Below the pieces are notes generated by a model that was not told the DNA's origin, did no database searches, and saw only the letters and a program-made list of their open reading frames with translations. Positions 7,829 through 15,799 of a stretch of DNA of 62,337 nucleotides are shown here, one piece after another. Numbering within the stretch: the first letter of the stretch is position 1; each line of letters begins with the position of its first letter. Position numbers and translations under genes: made by a program. Source of the DNA: a virus; IMG/VR virus record IMGVR_UViG_3300025128_000029, positions 1 through 62,337 of that record. One strand, written 5' to 3'.

Positions 7829-8106
7829 TAACACTTCCACCTTTTTCTAGATTGACGTAAACGACTATTTGGGTTTTTCGCAGCTTTAGGGAACTTTTTC
7901 ATTTGACCTGCCGATCTAGCACAATAAGACTTACGTCTTTTTGCAGCTTTACTTCCAGGCTTGACCTTCCCTGTAACAGCAGTTTTTAATTTACTTCCAG
8001 GATTTGCTCTCCTATAAGCAGCAACTCCTTTCTTAGTCAAGCCAGCTCCACTTTTAGTGGGTCTTTTATGTCCAGACTTAATAGACATTTTAGGTTCTTT
8101 AGCCAT
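7828..8106 (-). CDS. small basic protein, DUF6321-like
   Basis: A 92-residue Lys/Arg/Ser/Gly-rich protein. The end reads SYCARSAGQMKKFPKAAKNP, then SRLRQSRKRWKC, which resembles a family of small phage proteins that I remember as DUF6321. It keeps two Cys residues (in SYC and the terminal WKC). It lies between the structural gene 8116-8739 and other basic genes and is probably a head-associated protein. Confidence 0.66.
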   Translation of the reverse strand: MAKEPKMSIKSGHKRPTKSGAGLTKKGVAAYRRANPGSKLKTAVTGKVKPGSKAAKRRKSYCARSAGQMKKFPKAAKNPNSRLRQSRKRWKC

Positions 8107-8115
8107 TTTCTACTC

Positions 8116-8739
8116 CTATGCGAAGAAAAATGTCATCATATCTATAGTTGCTATTGTATAAACAATATATAAACCATCTGTAAAAACAATACCTTCATCT
8201 GGTATGGTATTATCTATAGTTGTATTATCTGTGCCAATAGTCCTTGCTTTAAATAAAGCAGAGCCACCATCATTAGGATCACCATTAAAAAATTCTATTA
8301 CTCCTGCTGTTCCTCCAGAAACTATAGAATAACCTTTTAATCTTACTCTTCCTGCGTGAACAACATCTGCTGCTGCTGTCGCAGTTCCTGCTGTCATTGT
8401 TCCTGCTGGATTCCCCACAGCAGTAATGCTAGTAATTGTCTTAAAGTATTTTGTGCTTGTTGCTGTGTCAGAATCAACACCACTTACAGTTTCTGTTAGG
8501 GCAGTACCATTAATATCTGTGCCTACTACTGTAAAAGAAATACCACTATCATCGCCAGCCGAAACAAGAACTACTTTTCTAGCCGAGCCACCTAATGTAA
8601 CTGTGCCTCCCGAATGTAAAGCACCTCCAATAACGAAAGCTGCATTATTACCAACTGAAGCTGAAGCTGATATTCCATCTGGGTCGGCTGCTATCTCATC
8701 ACTAATAAATTTAGCTTGAACATCACTTTGTACACCCAT
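8116..8739 (-). CDS. virion structural protein, beta-rich
   Basis: A 207-residue Gly/Ala/Thr-rich, beta-type protein, preceded by an AAGGAG ribosome site. It has no Cys and no membrane segment. It is likely a head decoration or tail protein: the composition and position between the capsid region and adaptors match such proteins. The family name is not known to me. Confidence 0.65.
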   Translation of the reverse strand: MGVQSDVQAKFISDEIAADPDGISASASVGNNAAFVIGGALHSGGTVTLGGSARKVVLVSAGDDSGISFTVVGTDINGTALTETVSGVDSDTATSTKYFKTITSITAVGNPAGTMTAGTATAAADVVHAGRVRLKGYSIVSGGTAGVIEFFNGDPNDGGSALFKARTIGTDNTTIDNTIPDEGIVFTDGLYIVYTIATIDMMTFFFA

Positions 8740-8753
8740 TTAAATCTCCTTAT

Positions 8754-8781
8754 AAAAGTGTGGGGGTATGAGAACCCCCAC
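8754..8781 (-). terminator. hairpin terminator after 8788-9801 gene
   Basis: On the minus strand a 7-bp stem GTGGGGG/CCCCCAC with an 8-nt loop is followed by AC and TTTT. It sits directly after the stop of the gene ending at 8788 and just before the ribosome site of the next gene. It may end or thin out transcription there. Confidence 0.65.
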
Positions 8782-8787
8782 TAATGT

Positions 8788-9801
8788 TTACTCGTACATG
8801 TATCTATTAATCGCTTCGTAGCCAACATGTAATGTTTTAGCTTCTGCAGCGAGTGCTTGGATACCAATATAAGGAATAAAGTCTTTATCATCAGTTAAAG
8901 CTGATCCGAGTGTTGTTCCAGCAGCAGTATCAACTCCACCACCTGTTGCAGTAGAAGTTAATGAATACTGTGTTCCATTTATAAAAGCTGCTGGCTTTCT
9001 ATCACTATCAATGATTATTTTTAAATGATAAATAGTGTTAGCAGCGACAGCTAAATTCAAATCACTTAAATAATCTGTACCACCTACACTATAAGCAAAA
9101 TGCCAATTAGCTTGAGTTGTGATTGTACCTAAATCATCGTCAGTAGCATATATAAAGTATGCTTGATCAGCATCAGTAGCTATGGTTGGAGTGTTTGTTA
9201 ACTTTAGTCCAGCCCAAATACAAGTGTTTGTAATAGCTGCTCCTGTTGTAATAAGACATTCCCACTCAGTTTGATTCTCAGAACCCCACTTAGTTCCTGT
9301 CCAAGCTGTTTGATTAGTATCTAAATGTGGAAGAATAATAATTTGATCATTATCTGCTCCATCAAGAGTAAGTTCGACACCACCTCGAGTAGCTGAAAAA
9401 GTAACATCATCAGTAGATGCGTTAGTTCCTAATATCTCAAAATTTTTATTTGCAGCTTGAGTTGCAGCAAGAGCAGAGGCATTATCAGCATCTGGATCTA
9501 TAATATTAACTGCATTAAGAGCTGGTCTTTGTAGAAAAAATTCTTCTAAATAAACTCTATCAATAGCCCTTGCTGTTCTATTAATACCCTTTGCTCCAGA
9601 AATAGTAACTGTATTATTAGCTGTTGTTGCTCCTGTAAGAGTTGTTGCTCCTGTTACAGCAAGTGTGCCACCTATAGAGGTATTACCTGTTGTAGAGGAA
9701 ATTGAAGTATGAGTTGTTTCTACACCTGTTGCATCGGCTGTAGAAATAACGGATAAACCACCCTCAGCTCGGACGGTTCCTTTAAAAGTTGTATTAGCCA
9801 T
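8788..9801 (-). CDS. virion structural protein with lectin-like C-terminal domain
   Basis: This 337-residue protein has a repetitive fibre-like N-terminus (TTFKGTVRAEGG; TSIGGTLAVTGATTLTGA) and a larger C-terminal domain from about residue 85. The C-terminal domain has the look of a beta-sandwich, concanavalin-like fold (IYHLKIIIDSDRKPAAFING is a typical strand pattern). It may be a head fibre or decoration protein exposed on the capsid. It lies directly after the capsid gene, set apart by hairpins on both sides, which suggests separate control of its amount. Confidence 0.68.
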   Translation of the reverse strand: MANTTFKGTVRAEGGLSVISTADATGVETTHTSISSTTGNTSIGGTLAVTGATTLTGATTANNTVTISGAKGINRTARAIDRVYLEEFFLQRPALNAVNIIDPDADNASALAATQAANKNFEILGTNASTDDVTFSATRGGVELTLDGADNDQIIILPHLDTNQTAWTGTKWGSENQTEWECLITTGAAITNTCIWAGLKLTNTPTIATDADQAYFIYATDDDLGTITTQANWHFAYSVGGTDYLSDLNLAVAANTIYHLKIIIDSDRKPAAFINGTQYSLTSTATGGGVDTAAGTTLGSALTDDKDFIPYIGIQALAAEAKTLHVGYEAINRYMYE

Positions 9802-9869
9802 ATATATCTCCTATCGTGGCTTAGTCAATCACACCATTATGATTGTTAGGAATAAAATCAGTATTACAT

Positions 9870-9896
9870 AAAAAAAGGCGACACGCAAGTGTCGCC
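9870..9896 (-). terminator. rho-independent terminator after major capsid gene
   Basis: Minus strand: GGCGACAC, loop TTGC, GTGTCGCC, then a run of T (plus-strand a-run at 9870-9876). This is a perfect 8-bp GC-rich stem with a U-tract, about 25 bases beyond the capsid stop codon. It would separate the highly expressed capsid gene from the downstream structural gene. Confidence 0.8.
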
Positions 9897-9919
9897 TTTG
9901 ATTTTAAATTTATTTTGGT

Positions 9920-10828
9920 TTATACTCCAGGAGATCCAAACACACATCTTGGGTCTGAAACACCGAAGCTATATCTCTCACGAGCCTTATATCTTACGTT
10001 TCCTGTATCGAAGTCACCTTCCATACTTGTTGCGATTCCTGCTCTTTCAAAATGCTTAAATCCGTTTGGAGCATCAGTTTTAATGAAAAACGCATCTGTA
10101 TCTGTTAAGAAGTGATTGATAACGTACCCTTGTGGTAACATTCCCATGTTCTTAACTGCGTTTACATCATTATCTGCTGTTCCAGGACGTAAGTTAGAAG
10201 CCATTAATCTTTCAGCAACAAATTGTAATGCTGGTGGAATAATTAACTTCTGTCCTTTAAGAGCAATCTTTAGTCCTCTTTCATCAATAAAAGCTGCAAT
10301 ATCTATTAATGCTTGTTCTAAAGAAGTTTCATTTAAGTCAGCTGAACTGCTCAATTCATTTCTGAATGTGCCTCCTGCTGCTGTTGGATGGTCTGTAGCA
10401 CAAAGCTCTTTTCCATCACCAAATGTAAAACCACTGTCAAACGCATTGTTTAATACAGAAGCTGCCTTGACTTGCTTGGTATTAGACATAGAACGAGCTA
10501 ACGCACGAGTATAACGAGAACTAAGTTTGTCATAAAGGTTATCCTCTACGGCTTCCTCAGTAATCGAGAACGCTAGTGCGATCGTTTCATGTGTGTACCT
10601 TGCTGTGAAGGACTCATTAGCAGTGTCAAACGATACAGCAGCACCTTCTGCTTTTTCAGGTGCTGTTCCAAAGCCTGACAACATTACCTCTTCTTCAAAC
10701 GCTCTGTCTGAAGATTCAGTGTCGTAAATTTCAGTATGCTCGTTGTCATACCTATCATACTCCAAACCAAATAGAGCGTTTAATCCAGGCTCTAATTCTT
10801 TAAGGAGTTGGGATCTTGCAATAGCCAT
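9920..10828 (-). CDS. major capsid protein (HK97-fold type)
   Basis: A 302-residue protein starting MAIARSQLLKELEPGLNALFG, the beginning typical of Mu gpT-like major head subunits found in marine phages. A loop with TESSDRAFEEEVMLSGFG follows, then a helical spine, and it ends ERYSFGVSDPRCVFGSPGV, the usual capsid end of this group. No cleavage site is obvious and the scaffold is separate. A strong AAGGAG precedes the ATG, and a terminator follows the stop, as expected for the most expressed gene. Confidence 0.87.
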   Translation of the reverse strand: MAIARSQLLKELEPGLNALFGLEYDRYDNEHTEIYDTESSDRAFEEEVMLSGFGTAPEKAEGAAVSFDTANESFTARYTHETIALAFSITEEAVEDNLYDKLSSRYTRALARSMSNTKQVKAASVLNNAFDSGFTFGDGKELCATDHPTAAGGTFRNELSSSADLNETSLEQALIDIAAFIDERGLKIALKGQKLIIPPALQFVAERLMASNLRPGTADNDVNAVKNMGMLPQGYVINHFLTDTDAFFIKTDAPNGFKHFERAGIATSMEGDFDTGNVRYKARERYSFGVSDPRCVFGSPGV

Positions 10829-10840
10829 ATCAATATCTCC

Positions 10841-11461
10841 TTATAGACCAGTGGTTGCAGTGTGGAACGGAAGATTTAACTTCACCAAGAAGCGAACTCC
10901 TGCTGATGCTACATCAATGTCGTTGAAACTGTCTTTTATTCCAACAATTCTGAAGTTATCAGTTGCCGTAGTTGCTCCTGCTGTGGTTACGGATATTTCT
11001 CCAGTAGAAATATTACTATTTCCAGTGGTAGAACCAAATCCAGTTCCCTCAGCATTGGAATGAACAAGTGACTGAGCAGTTGCTACATTAGTTAAAGACG
11101 CATCCCCTTGTATTTCATAAACCTGATTAGGGTTATCATAAACAAACACAGTTGCTTCTGAGCTTGCTTTTAAAAGGGATGTTCCAGGATAGTAGTTGTT
11201 GAATACAGTTTTACCTGTAAGATCAACGTATTCACATCCAGCCATAACTCCTAAGATTGCTACACTTCCACCATCACTAGCACTAACATCTACAAGTCCA
11301 TTAGCCAACGGGATAACCATGTCACCTTGATAGATGGCAGAGGATGATCCAGCAGTTGCACTAACTTGAACCTTGTATGCAGTTAACCCATTTGAGTTTG
11401 GTGCAGAACCTAAGAGATTATATGGACGTAAACCAAAAGGGGCATCTATATTGCTTGCCAT
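10841..11461 (-). CDS. capsid decoration-like structural protein
   Basis: A 206-residue protein opening MASNIDAPFGLRPYNLLG, a start I know from a common marine phage virion protein encoded directly upstream of the capsid gene. The body is beta-rich (AIYQGDMVIPLANGLV). The likely role is capsid cementing or head stabilisation. Gap to the capsid gene is 12 bases. Confidence 0.72.
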   Translation of the reverse strand: MASNIDAPFGLRPYNLLGSAPNSNGLTAYKVQVSATAGSSSAIYQGDMVIPLANGLVDVSASDGGSVAILGVMAGCEYVDLTGKTVFNNYYPGTSLLKASSEATVFVYDNPNQVYEIQGDASLTNVATAQSLVHSNAEGTGFGSTTGNSNISTGEISVTTAGATTATDNFRIVGIKDSFNDIDVASAGVRFLVKLNLPFHTATTGL

Positions 11462-11485
11462 TTTTTAGTTTCCTTCTCTAAAAGT

Positions 11486-11947
11486 TTACTCGGTAGTACC
11501 TTTGTTACCACCGAAAGTTACACGACTTTGCCTTTCTGGTTTCAGAATAGGCATACTAGGGTGTTGTTCCCTCATCATATCGTTATCTACAGCTTTCATT
11601 TGATCTCTAGTCATATTTTTAAAATATTCCTGTCGTTCAGCTTTAGATTCTAATGGGAACCTTGCGAGTATTAAGCCACCCACCCCTATAACACCAGAAT
11701 GTTTTCCATCCTGTATCGTAGGAGCTTCAAAATCGGGGTACTCGTCTGCACGAACTAATTCAAAGCCTTCGCGAAGCCTTGCAGAAAGGTTTTTCTTATC
11801 GTCGTATCCCATGATTGATTCACGGATCCAACGATGAGTATAGCCTTCTGGAGCTGGGGGAGCATCTAAAGTAGATGGGGGTGTCCACGGTTTCCTGCGT
11901 GTTTGTTTTTCACGAGTAGCTGTGGTGCGTGAAGTGCGATCTGTCAT
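11486..11947 (-). CDS. head-region protein of unknown function
   Basis: A 153-residue charged protein: Arg/Thr-rich beginning (RTSRTTATREKQTRRKP), a WTPPSTLDAPPAPEGY segment, and a helical, Met- and Glu-rich end. It lies between scaffold and decoration genes. I have seen similar proteins at this spot in related phages, but no function is known. It may be a minor head or assembly protein. Confidence 0.66.
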   Translation of the reverse strand: MTDRTSRTTATREKQTRRKPWTPPSTLDAPPAPEGYTHRWIRESIMGYDDKKNLSARLREGFELVRADEYPDFEAPTIQDGKHSGVIGVGGLILARFPLESKAERQEYFKNMTRDQMKAVDNDMMREQHPSMPILKPERQSRVTFGGNKGTTE

Positions 11948-11953
11948 AATGAT

Positions 11954-12871
11954 CTATCCTTTACGAGTTTCTAGCAAAGCAAGTTGCTCTGCATATTTGT
12001 CTAATGGTACACCAAGTTTCTTGGCGATTGCAACCTCTGATTTATTTAATTTGACAGATTTCTTTGTAACTCTGCCAGAACCACGATTAGTAGAAGCCAC
12101 TACAGGACCTCTAGGTTGGTTGACTACTCGTGATTGTTCTTCCCCTTTAAACTTATGAGGAAAATCTCTTTTCATTCTAGAATCTAATTCTTCATAATAA
12201 TCATCGGAAGTTGGATCAAATCCTTCAGATTCAACTAATGTTTTATGATGACTAAATGCTGTTAATGTCATAGGTTCATCTGCACCAAACCATGCGTTTT
12301 TCGCAGCCCATGCTGATGCTTTTGGATCGGGTGCTGGTTTAGCAGGAGGGACGGCTGCTGATGGAGGAGTTTCTGCAGCCGTATCAGTTTTCGCTTCCGT
12401 TTCTTGAGCTTTTTTGATGTAACTTAGCTTAACATTCTCACTAGCTAAATTAGCAAGTTCAGTTTGAGCTTGCACTTGAGCTTCAGTGTCTCCACGATCT
12501 ATTGCATCTCTCAATTTACTTTGTAAAGTATCTTGTGTTGCTTTTATTCTACTTTCAAATTCAGAAACATATTGAGTATCGGCTGTAGTTGCCTTTTTTG
12601 CTTGTTCTTCAACTTGAGCTTTTAGAGCTTCAGCATATTTTATCGCTGCTTGCTCTCTTCTTTCAGTTTCACGCATTTTAGCTGTTAAATTATCTATTCT
12701 GCGTTGAACTTTTTTACTATAACCCTCTAATTCTTCATCAGAAGATTCTTTTTCGGGTTCTTGTGGTGTCTCCGTCTGTTTCTCTACCTGTTCTGCTTTT
12801 TGTTTATCTTCAGGTAACTGAACTTCTACTTCTTCTAAATCTAAATCTAATTCTTGTTGTGCTTCTGCCAT
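11954..12871 (-). CDS. capsid scaffolding protein
   Basis: A 305-residue, very acidic N-terminus (LDLDLEEVEVQLPED), a long coiled-coil section (about residues 45-160, rich in Glu, Gln, Lys, Ala), a Pro/Ala linker (TPPSAAVPPAKPAPDPKA), and a compact C-terminus. This composition and the position between portal and capsid genes are those of phage scaffolds, which shape the procapsid and then leave. Assignment rests on composition and order rather than a specific motif. Confidence 0.76.
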   Translation of the reverse strand: MAEAQQELDLDLEEVEVQLPEDKQKAEQVEKQTETPQEPEKESSDEELEGYSKKVQRRIDNLTAKMRETERREQAAIKYAEALKAQVEEQAKKATTADTQYVSEFESRIKATQDTLQSKLRDAIDRGDTEAQVQAQTELANLASENVKLSYIKKAQETEAKTDTAAETPPSAAVPPAKPAPDPKASAWAAKNAWFGADEPMTLTAFSHHKTLVESEGFDPTSDDYYEELDSRMKRDFPHKFKGEEQSRVVNQPRGPVVASTNRGSGRVTKKSVKLNKSEVAIAKKLGVPLDKYAEQLALLETRKG

Positions 12872-12880
12872 TGTTTTCCC

Positions 12881-13297
12881 CTATAAATGTAAAATGTCTG
12901 CAGGATCATTAATCGTAGCTAAGATTTCGTCATCATTTAACAATCTGACTTCACCTCCGTCTATTCTAAAACGACTTCCTGCGTATCTTCCAAAAATAAC
13001 CCAGTCTTCTTCCTTACACCACGCTCCACTATCACCAAATTTATCTGGATCTTTGTATGCGAGAGGACCAACTTTTAAAACTAAGGCACAAACAGTAGCT
13101 AAAGCTTCTCTTTCTACTGCTGCATCAGGGATAAAAACACCACCTTCAGTTTTTCCTTTGCCCTTATAAGGAAGAACAAGTATTCTCCACCCTGTAGGCT
13201 CTGGTAATTTTTCTAATGTTGGTGTTTCTTGAGATTTTTCTTTTTTAGGCTGCGATTTATTAGCAAATCGTTTAGGTAATATTAAAGTTTTACTCAT
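12881..13297 (-). CDS. GroES-like cochaperonin
   Basis: A 138-residue protein whose residues about 33-135 follow the GroES layout. There is a first strand WRILVLPYKG, then KTEGGVFIPD (the place of the GroES mobile loop that docks on GroEL), then AVVCA-type strand ALATVCALVLKVGP, WVIFGRYAG, and a final RLLNDDEILATI. An extra 32-residue Lys/Pro-rich lead is present. It would cap the host GroEL ring to fold capsid proteins, as T4 gp31 does. It sits directly upstream of the scaffold gene. Confidence 0.8.
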   Translation of the reverse strand: MSKTLILPKRFANKSQPKKEKSQETPTLEKLPEPTGWRILVLPYKGKGKTEGGVFIPDAAVEREALATVCALVLKVGPLAYKDPDKFGDSGAWCKEEDWVIFGRYAGSRFRIDGGEVRLLNDDEILATINDPADILHL

Positions 13298-13487
13298 TTT
13301 GTTTTTCTACTCTTTCTAGCAGGGTCGTTAATTCCTGTCGAACGTAATTTAGCTCATGTAATTTAGCTCTAAGCTTTTCAAACTCTTGAAAATCCTTCAC
13401 AGCACCATAACATAAGGTTTCGTGCAAGTTTTCCTTGCGTTCATCCATCACTTTAAGCAATTTTTGGGAAATGTAAAGGTCATCCAT
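13290..13487 (-). CDS. small coiled-coil protein
   Basis: A 65-residue all-helical protein with heptad-like Leu spacing (KLRAKLHELNYVRQEL). It overlaps the GroES-like gene by a few bases and its ATG follows the TAG of the 35-residue gene upstream. Similar small coiled-coil genes are common in marine podovirus-type genomes beside the head genes. Function unknown. Confidence 0.68.
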   Translation of the reverse strand: MDDLYISQKLLKVMDERKENLHETLCYGAVKDFQEFEKLRAKLHELNYVRQELTTLLERVEKQNE

Positions 13488-13595
13488 CTACTTTTCTCCT
13501 CTTTTTTGTCTTTTTTTCACACATTGTACATGTTTATAGTAAAAATAGTTGCCAATTTTATCAAAAAACTTAAATATTCTCAAATATGTCCACAT
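13488..13595 (-). CDS. 35-aa conserved-looking protein (MWTYLRIF...)
   Basis: MWTYLRIFKFFDKIGNYFYY starts this 35-residue aromatic and basic protein. The start codon overlaps the stop of the holin-like gene (TGATG), and its TAG is followed directly by the next ATG, so it is embedded in a coupled series. I recognise this short protein type from other marine phages. It may be membrane-associated through its aromatic face. Function unknown. Confidence 0.66.
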   Translation of the reverse strand: MWTYLRIFKFFDKIGNYFYYKHVQCVKKRQKRGEK

Positions 13596-13990
13596 CATTT
13601 GGTTAAACCTTTTTGTTTCTCATATGTTCTTAACCCACCAAGTCCTAACATTCCCATCAAAACAGTCATTAAACTACCCATATCAAAAGTAGGAAGTTCT
13701 GGTATCTGAACAGATAGATAGGCACATACAAATATAGTCACAGGGGCTAGGACAAAATGCCAACATAGAGCAATTCCACAAGTCCACCCAATAAAAGGTC
13801 TCCATCCAGCTACAAAAATAGATTTGTGCTGTGCTTCTGCTTTGTTTATTTCTATTTGTCCTTTAGCTAACTCCTGTGCGTGTTTCTCAGCCATAGTCGC
13901 AAGATCGTGTGCTAATTTATTTTTTACATCTTTGTCCTCAATAAACTTACCAACAAGTTTACTTACTGGACCGATTAGTGCTGTTAACAT
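13595..13990 (-). CDS. holin-like membrane protein
   Basis: Start taken at MLTALIGPV, where TAATG-type spacing fits, rather than 15 codons upstream. The 131-residue protein has a helical, charged N-terminal half (KNKLAHDLATMAEKHAQEL). It then has two or three membrane helices: GWRPFIGWTCGIALCWHFV, LAPVTIFVCAYL, and SLMTVLMGMLGLGG. This matches the three-helix holin family found in gene-transfer agents and phages (GTA holin type). It would form the hole that lets the endolysin (30187-30645) reach the wall. Confidence 0.78.
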   Translation of the reverse strand: MLTALIGPVSKLVGKFIEDKDVKNKLAHDLATMAEKHAQELAKGQIEINKAEAQHKSIFVAGWRPFIGWTCGIALCWHFVLAPVTIFVCAYLSVQIPELPTFDMGSLMTVLMGMLGLGGLRTYEKQKGLTK

Positions 13991-14195
13991 TATTTTCTCC
14001 CTTATGTTCGTGACCCATCCATATACCAAATACACCAGTCATTACACCCATAACTACAGATACAAATGCAGACTGACTAGCAGTTGGTGCATCTAAATCC
14101 ATAAACCATTCGGCACATCTCCAGGACATTATTGTACTAGCAAGCATCATAAATCTTGGTAGTATCTTCCATTTTAGAAAAGTTTCTACATTCAT
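13959..14195 (-). CDS. small membrane protein, lysis cluster
   Basis: A 78-residue protein with two membrane helices (FMMLASTIMSWRCAEWFM; SAFVSVVMGVMTGVFGIWM) and a hydrophilic tail. It overlaps the holin-like gene by 32 bases in another frame. I know related proteins from marine phages (pattern LKWK-LPR-MML). It may be a second holin or antiholin; this is inferred from position. Confidence 0.72.
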   Translation of the reverse strand: MNVETFLKWKILPRFMMLASTIMSWRCAEWFMDLDAPTASQSAFVSVVMGVMTGVFGIWMGHEHKGENNVNSTNRSSK

Positions 14196-14407
14196 TTCAT
14201 TAATGCCTCATTTAGTCCAAACACTTCTAAAATCATAAACGTAAAAAATAATAATAGTATGCCACCAGCTATTAGCTTACCAGAAAAATTAGTTGAACCA
14301 ATTTTAATTGCGATAAACTCATTTCCTAATATTCTCAATATTAGTTCAAAACTATTACTTCCTACTTTTAAATCAACTGCTTTTTTCTTTCCACTTGTAT
14401 CTTCCAT
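14192..14407 (-). CDS. single-span membrane protein, lysis cluster
   Basis: A 71-residue protein with a hydrophilic N-terminus (about residues 1-40) and one C-terminal membrane helix (LIAGGILLLFFTFMILEVFG). It joins the next gene by an ATGA overlap and begins inside the end of 14373-14621. Likely part of the lysis or host-membrane module. Function unknown. Confidence 0.67.
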   Translation of the reverse strand: MEDTSGKKKAVDLKVGSNSFELILRILGNEFIAIKIGSTNFSGKLIAGGILLLFFTFMILEVFGLNEALMK

Positions 14408-14621
14408 TGTAATTTTCCCCTTTTAATCTTCCTACAGAAAGTTTTTTACATTTATATTGAGTGGGTTTCCATAATGGGTAGTATTTGTGTACTTGTCTAC
14501 TAATAGCAAGAGCTCTTTGTATGCAATCATATTCTGTTTTATAAGGACCATATTGATCTACTAAAACTTGACAGGTGTTAGGTATTCCTATTACACAAAT
14601 TGTTACAAGAGTTTTAAACAT
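14373..14621 (-). CDS. small exported-looking protein
   Basis: An 82-residue protein with a short hydrophobic N-terminus (MFKTLVTICVIGI) that could act as a signal sequence. A Cys/Tyr/Lys-rich body follows with three Cys residues after the lead (CQVL, YDCIQ, YKCKK). It may lie in the periplasm, for example as a spanin-like or lysis factor, but no lipobox is visible. Confidence 0.6.
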   Translation of the reverse strand: MFKTLVTICVIGIPNTCQVLVDQYGPYKTEYDCIQRALAISRQVHKYYPLWKPTQYKCKKLSVGRLKGENYNGRYKWKEKSS

Positions 14622-14751
14622 CTTCCTTTTTATTAGGTTTCTTTTTTGCTGCTCTTGCTTTCTTTATTTTTGCTTCATATTCACGCATTTCTTGTAACTC
14701 TTTACGAGCCACTTCGTTCGCTGAATTTTCAACTTTTTTTGCTTTTTTCAT
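14614..14751 (-). CDS. small charged helical protein (45 aa)
   Basis: A 45-residue Lys/Glu/Ala-rich helix (ARKELQEMREYEAKIKKARA) ending KKKPNKKEDV. An AGGAG ribosome site stands before the ATG. It overlaps the start of the next gene by 8 bases. Could be an accessory to the adjoining membrane proteins. Confidence 0.6.
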   Translation of the reverse strand: MKKAKKVENSANEVARKELQEMREYEAKIKKARAAKKKPNKKEDV

Positions 14752-14761
14752 TTTAATCTCC

Positions 14762-14929
14762 TTATCTTACTAATAATCCTATAAGCATTACTATTGCAGT
14801 ACCTGAAGTAGCAATCATAAGATGCTCCATACGTTTGATTCGTAAAATCGATTCTTTCCATCGTTCATCAGAAACAGCAATATGTTTTTCTAGTGTGACA
14901 TGTATCTCTTGTAGAGTTGGTTTAGGCAT
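14762..14929 (-). CDS. small coiled-coil plus membrane helix protein (55 aa)
   Basis: A 55-residue product: an N-terminal amphipathic helix (QEIHVTLEKHIAVSDERWKE) and a C-terminal membrane helix (HLMIATSGTAIVMLIGLLVR). This form is reminiscent of haemolysin-XhlA-type lysis helpers. It begins immediately after the gene at 14930-15217. Assignment from topology only. Confidence 0.6.
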   Translation of the reverse strand: MPKPTLQEIHVTLEKHIAVSDERWKESILRIKRMEHLMIATSGTAIVMLIGLLVR

Positions 14930-15217
14930 CTACTTCACACCTCTAAATTTTAACCCTTGCATAGACTTACGACCACCACGAGAAACTTCTCCACCTTTAT
15001 TCATTTTCATAGGTTTATCATAAACCATACCACCACCCATAAATTTACGAGTAGCCATTTTACGAGTAGGTGTTACAAGTCCACCCATTCTGTAACCATT
15101 TTGAGTTTGAAACTTTTCAGCTTCTATTAAATCTTTTATTTCCTGATAGTCAGGATTACTAGGATCCATGTCTTTTAACATTTGTTCTAGTTCCTGCATT
15201 CTTTGATCGTCTGACAT
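14930..15217 (-). CDS. small Gly/Met/Lys-rich phage protein
   Basis: A 95-residue protein with a helical beginning (QRMQELEQMLKDMDPSNPDY) and a Gly/Met/Lys-rich end containing MNKGGEVSRGGRKSMQG. The KGGEVSRGGR-type end is frequent in short genes near the portal of marine phages. Function unknown; possibly a virion or assembly factor. An AGGAG site precedes the ATG. Confidence 0.66.
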   Translation of the reverse strand: MSDDQRMQELEQMLKDMDPSNPDYQEIKDLIEAEKFQTQNGYRMGGLVTPTRKMATRKFMGGGMVYDKPMKMNKGGEVSRGGRKSMQGLKFRGVK

Positions 15218-15226
15218 TTTAATCTC

Positions 15227-15799
15227 CTATTCGTAAAAGTTATCGCTATATAATTGAGGTAATTTTTGCATAGAAATTGATGGAATCGCACCAGCTTGAT
15301 AAGTGTTCATTATTCCCATGTTTGTTGGAGGACCAGGAGGCTGTGTACCCAAATCATACACAGGGGTCGCATCTATCTGTTCTTGAGTTTTTGCAGGAAA
15401 AGGATTGGGTAACTCAGCTATCCCTCTATTTGCTAAACTCAAACCAAATTGTGCAGCTTTATCTAAACCTAAAGCTGGACCAGCAAGAAAAGTTAAACCC
15501 CCTAAAGGAGTGTTTTGTCCAGGAACTAACATATTATATAGATTAGTACTCAAAGCTAGATTGGGTTTATATCCTATCATTTTTTGGAAAACACTCATTA
15601 TCCCACTAGGACGTTTAGTTGTTACAGGACTGCGACCATCAGCACCCTTTTTATCACGACTATCTTTTCTTTCATCGTCCATAAAATCTTTTGCTGTATA
15701 AGTTTTGTTTTCTCCTGCAGAAGCAGACAAAATGTTAGCAAAGTTTGCTGCTGACTCTTCAGGAGTATTTCTTCCAAAATCACTAGCATCATATGCCAT
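15227..15799 (-). CDS. unknown protein next to portal
   Basis: A 190-residue protein with a polar N-terminus (ESAANFANILSASAGENKTY), a mildly hydrophobic middle (NTPLGGLTFLAGPALGLDKA) and a Pro-rich end. It starts in a TAATG overlap with the portal gene and is thus translated with it. No family recognised. It could be a minor virion protein. Confidence 0.6.
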   Translation of the reverse strand: MAYDASDFGRNTPEESAANFANILSASAGENKTYTAKDFMDDERKDSRDKKGADGRSPVTTKRPSGIMSVFQKMIGYKPNLALSTNLYNMLVPGQNTPLGGLTFLAGPALGLDKAAQFGLSLANRGIAELPNPFPAKTQEQIDATPVYDLGTQPPGPPTNMGIMNTYQAGAIPSISMQKLPQLYSDNFYE

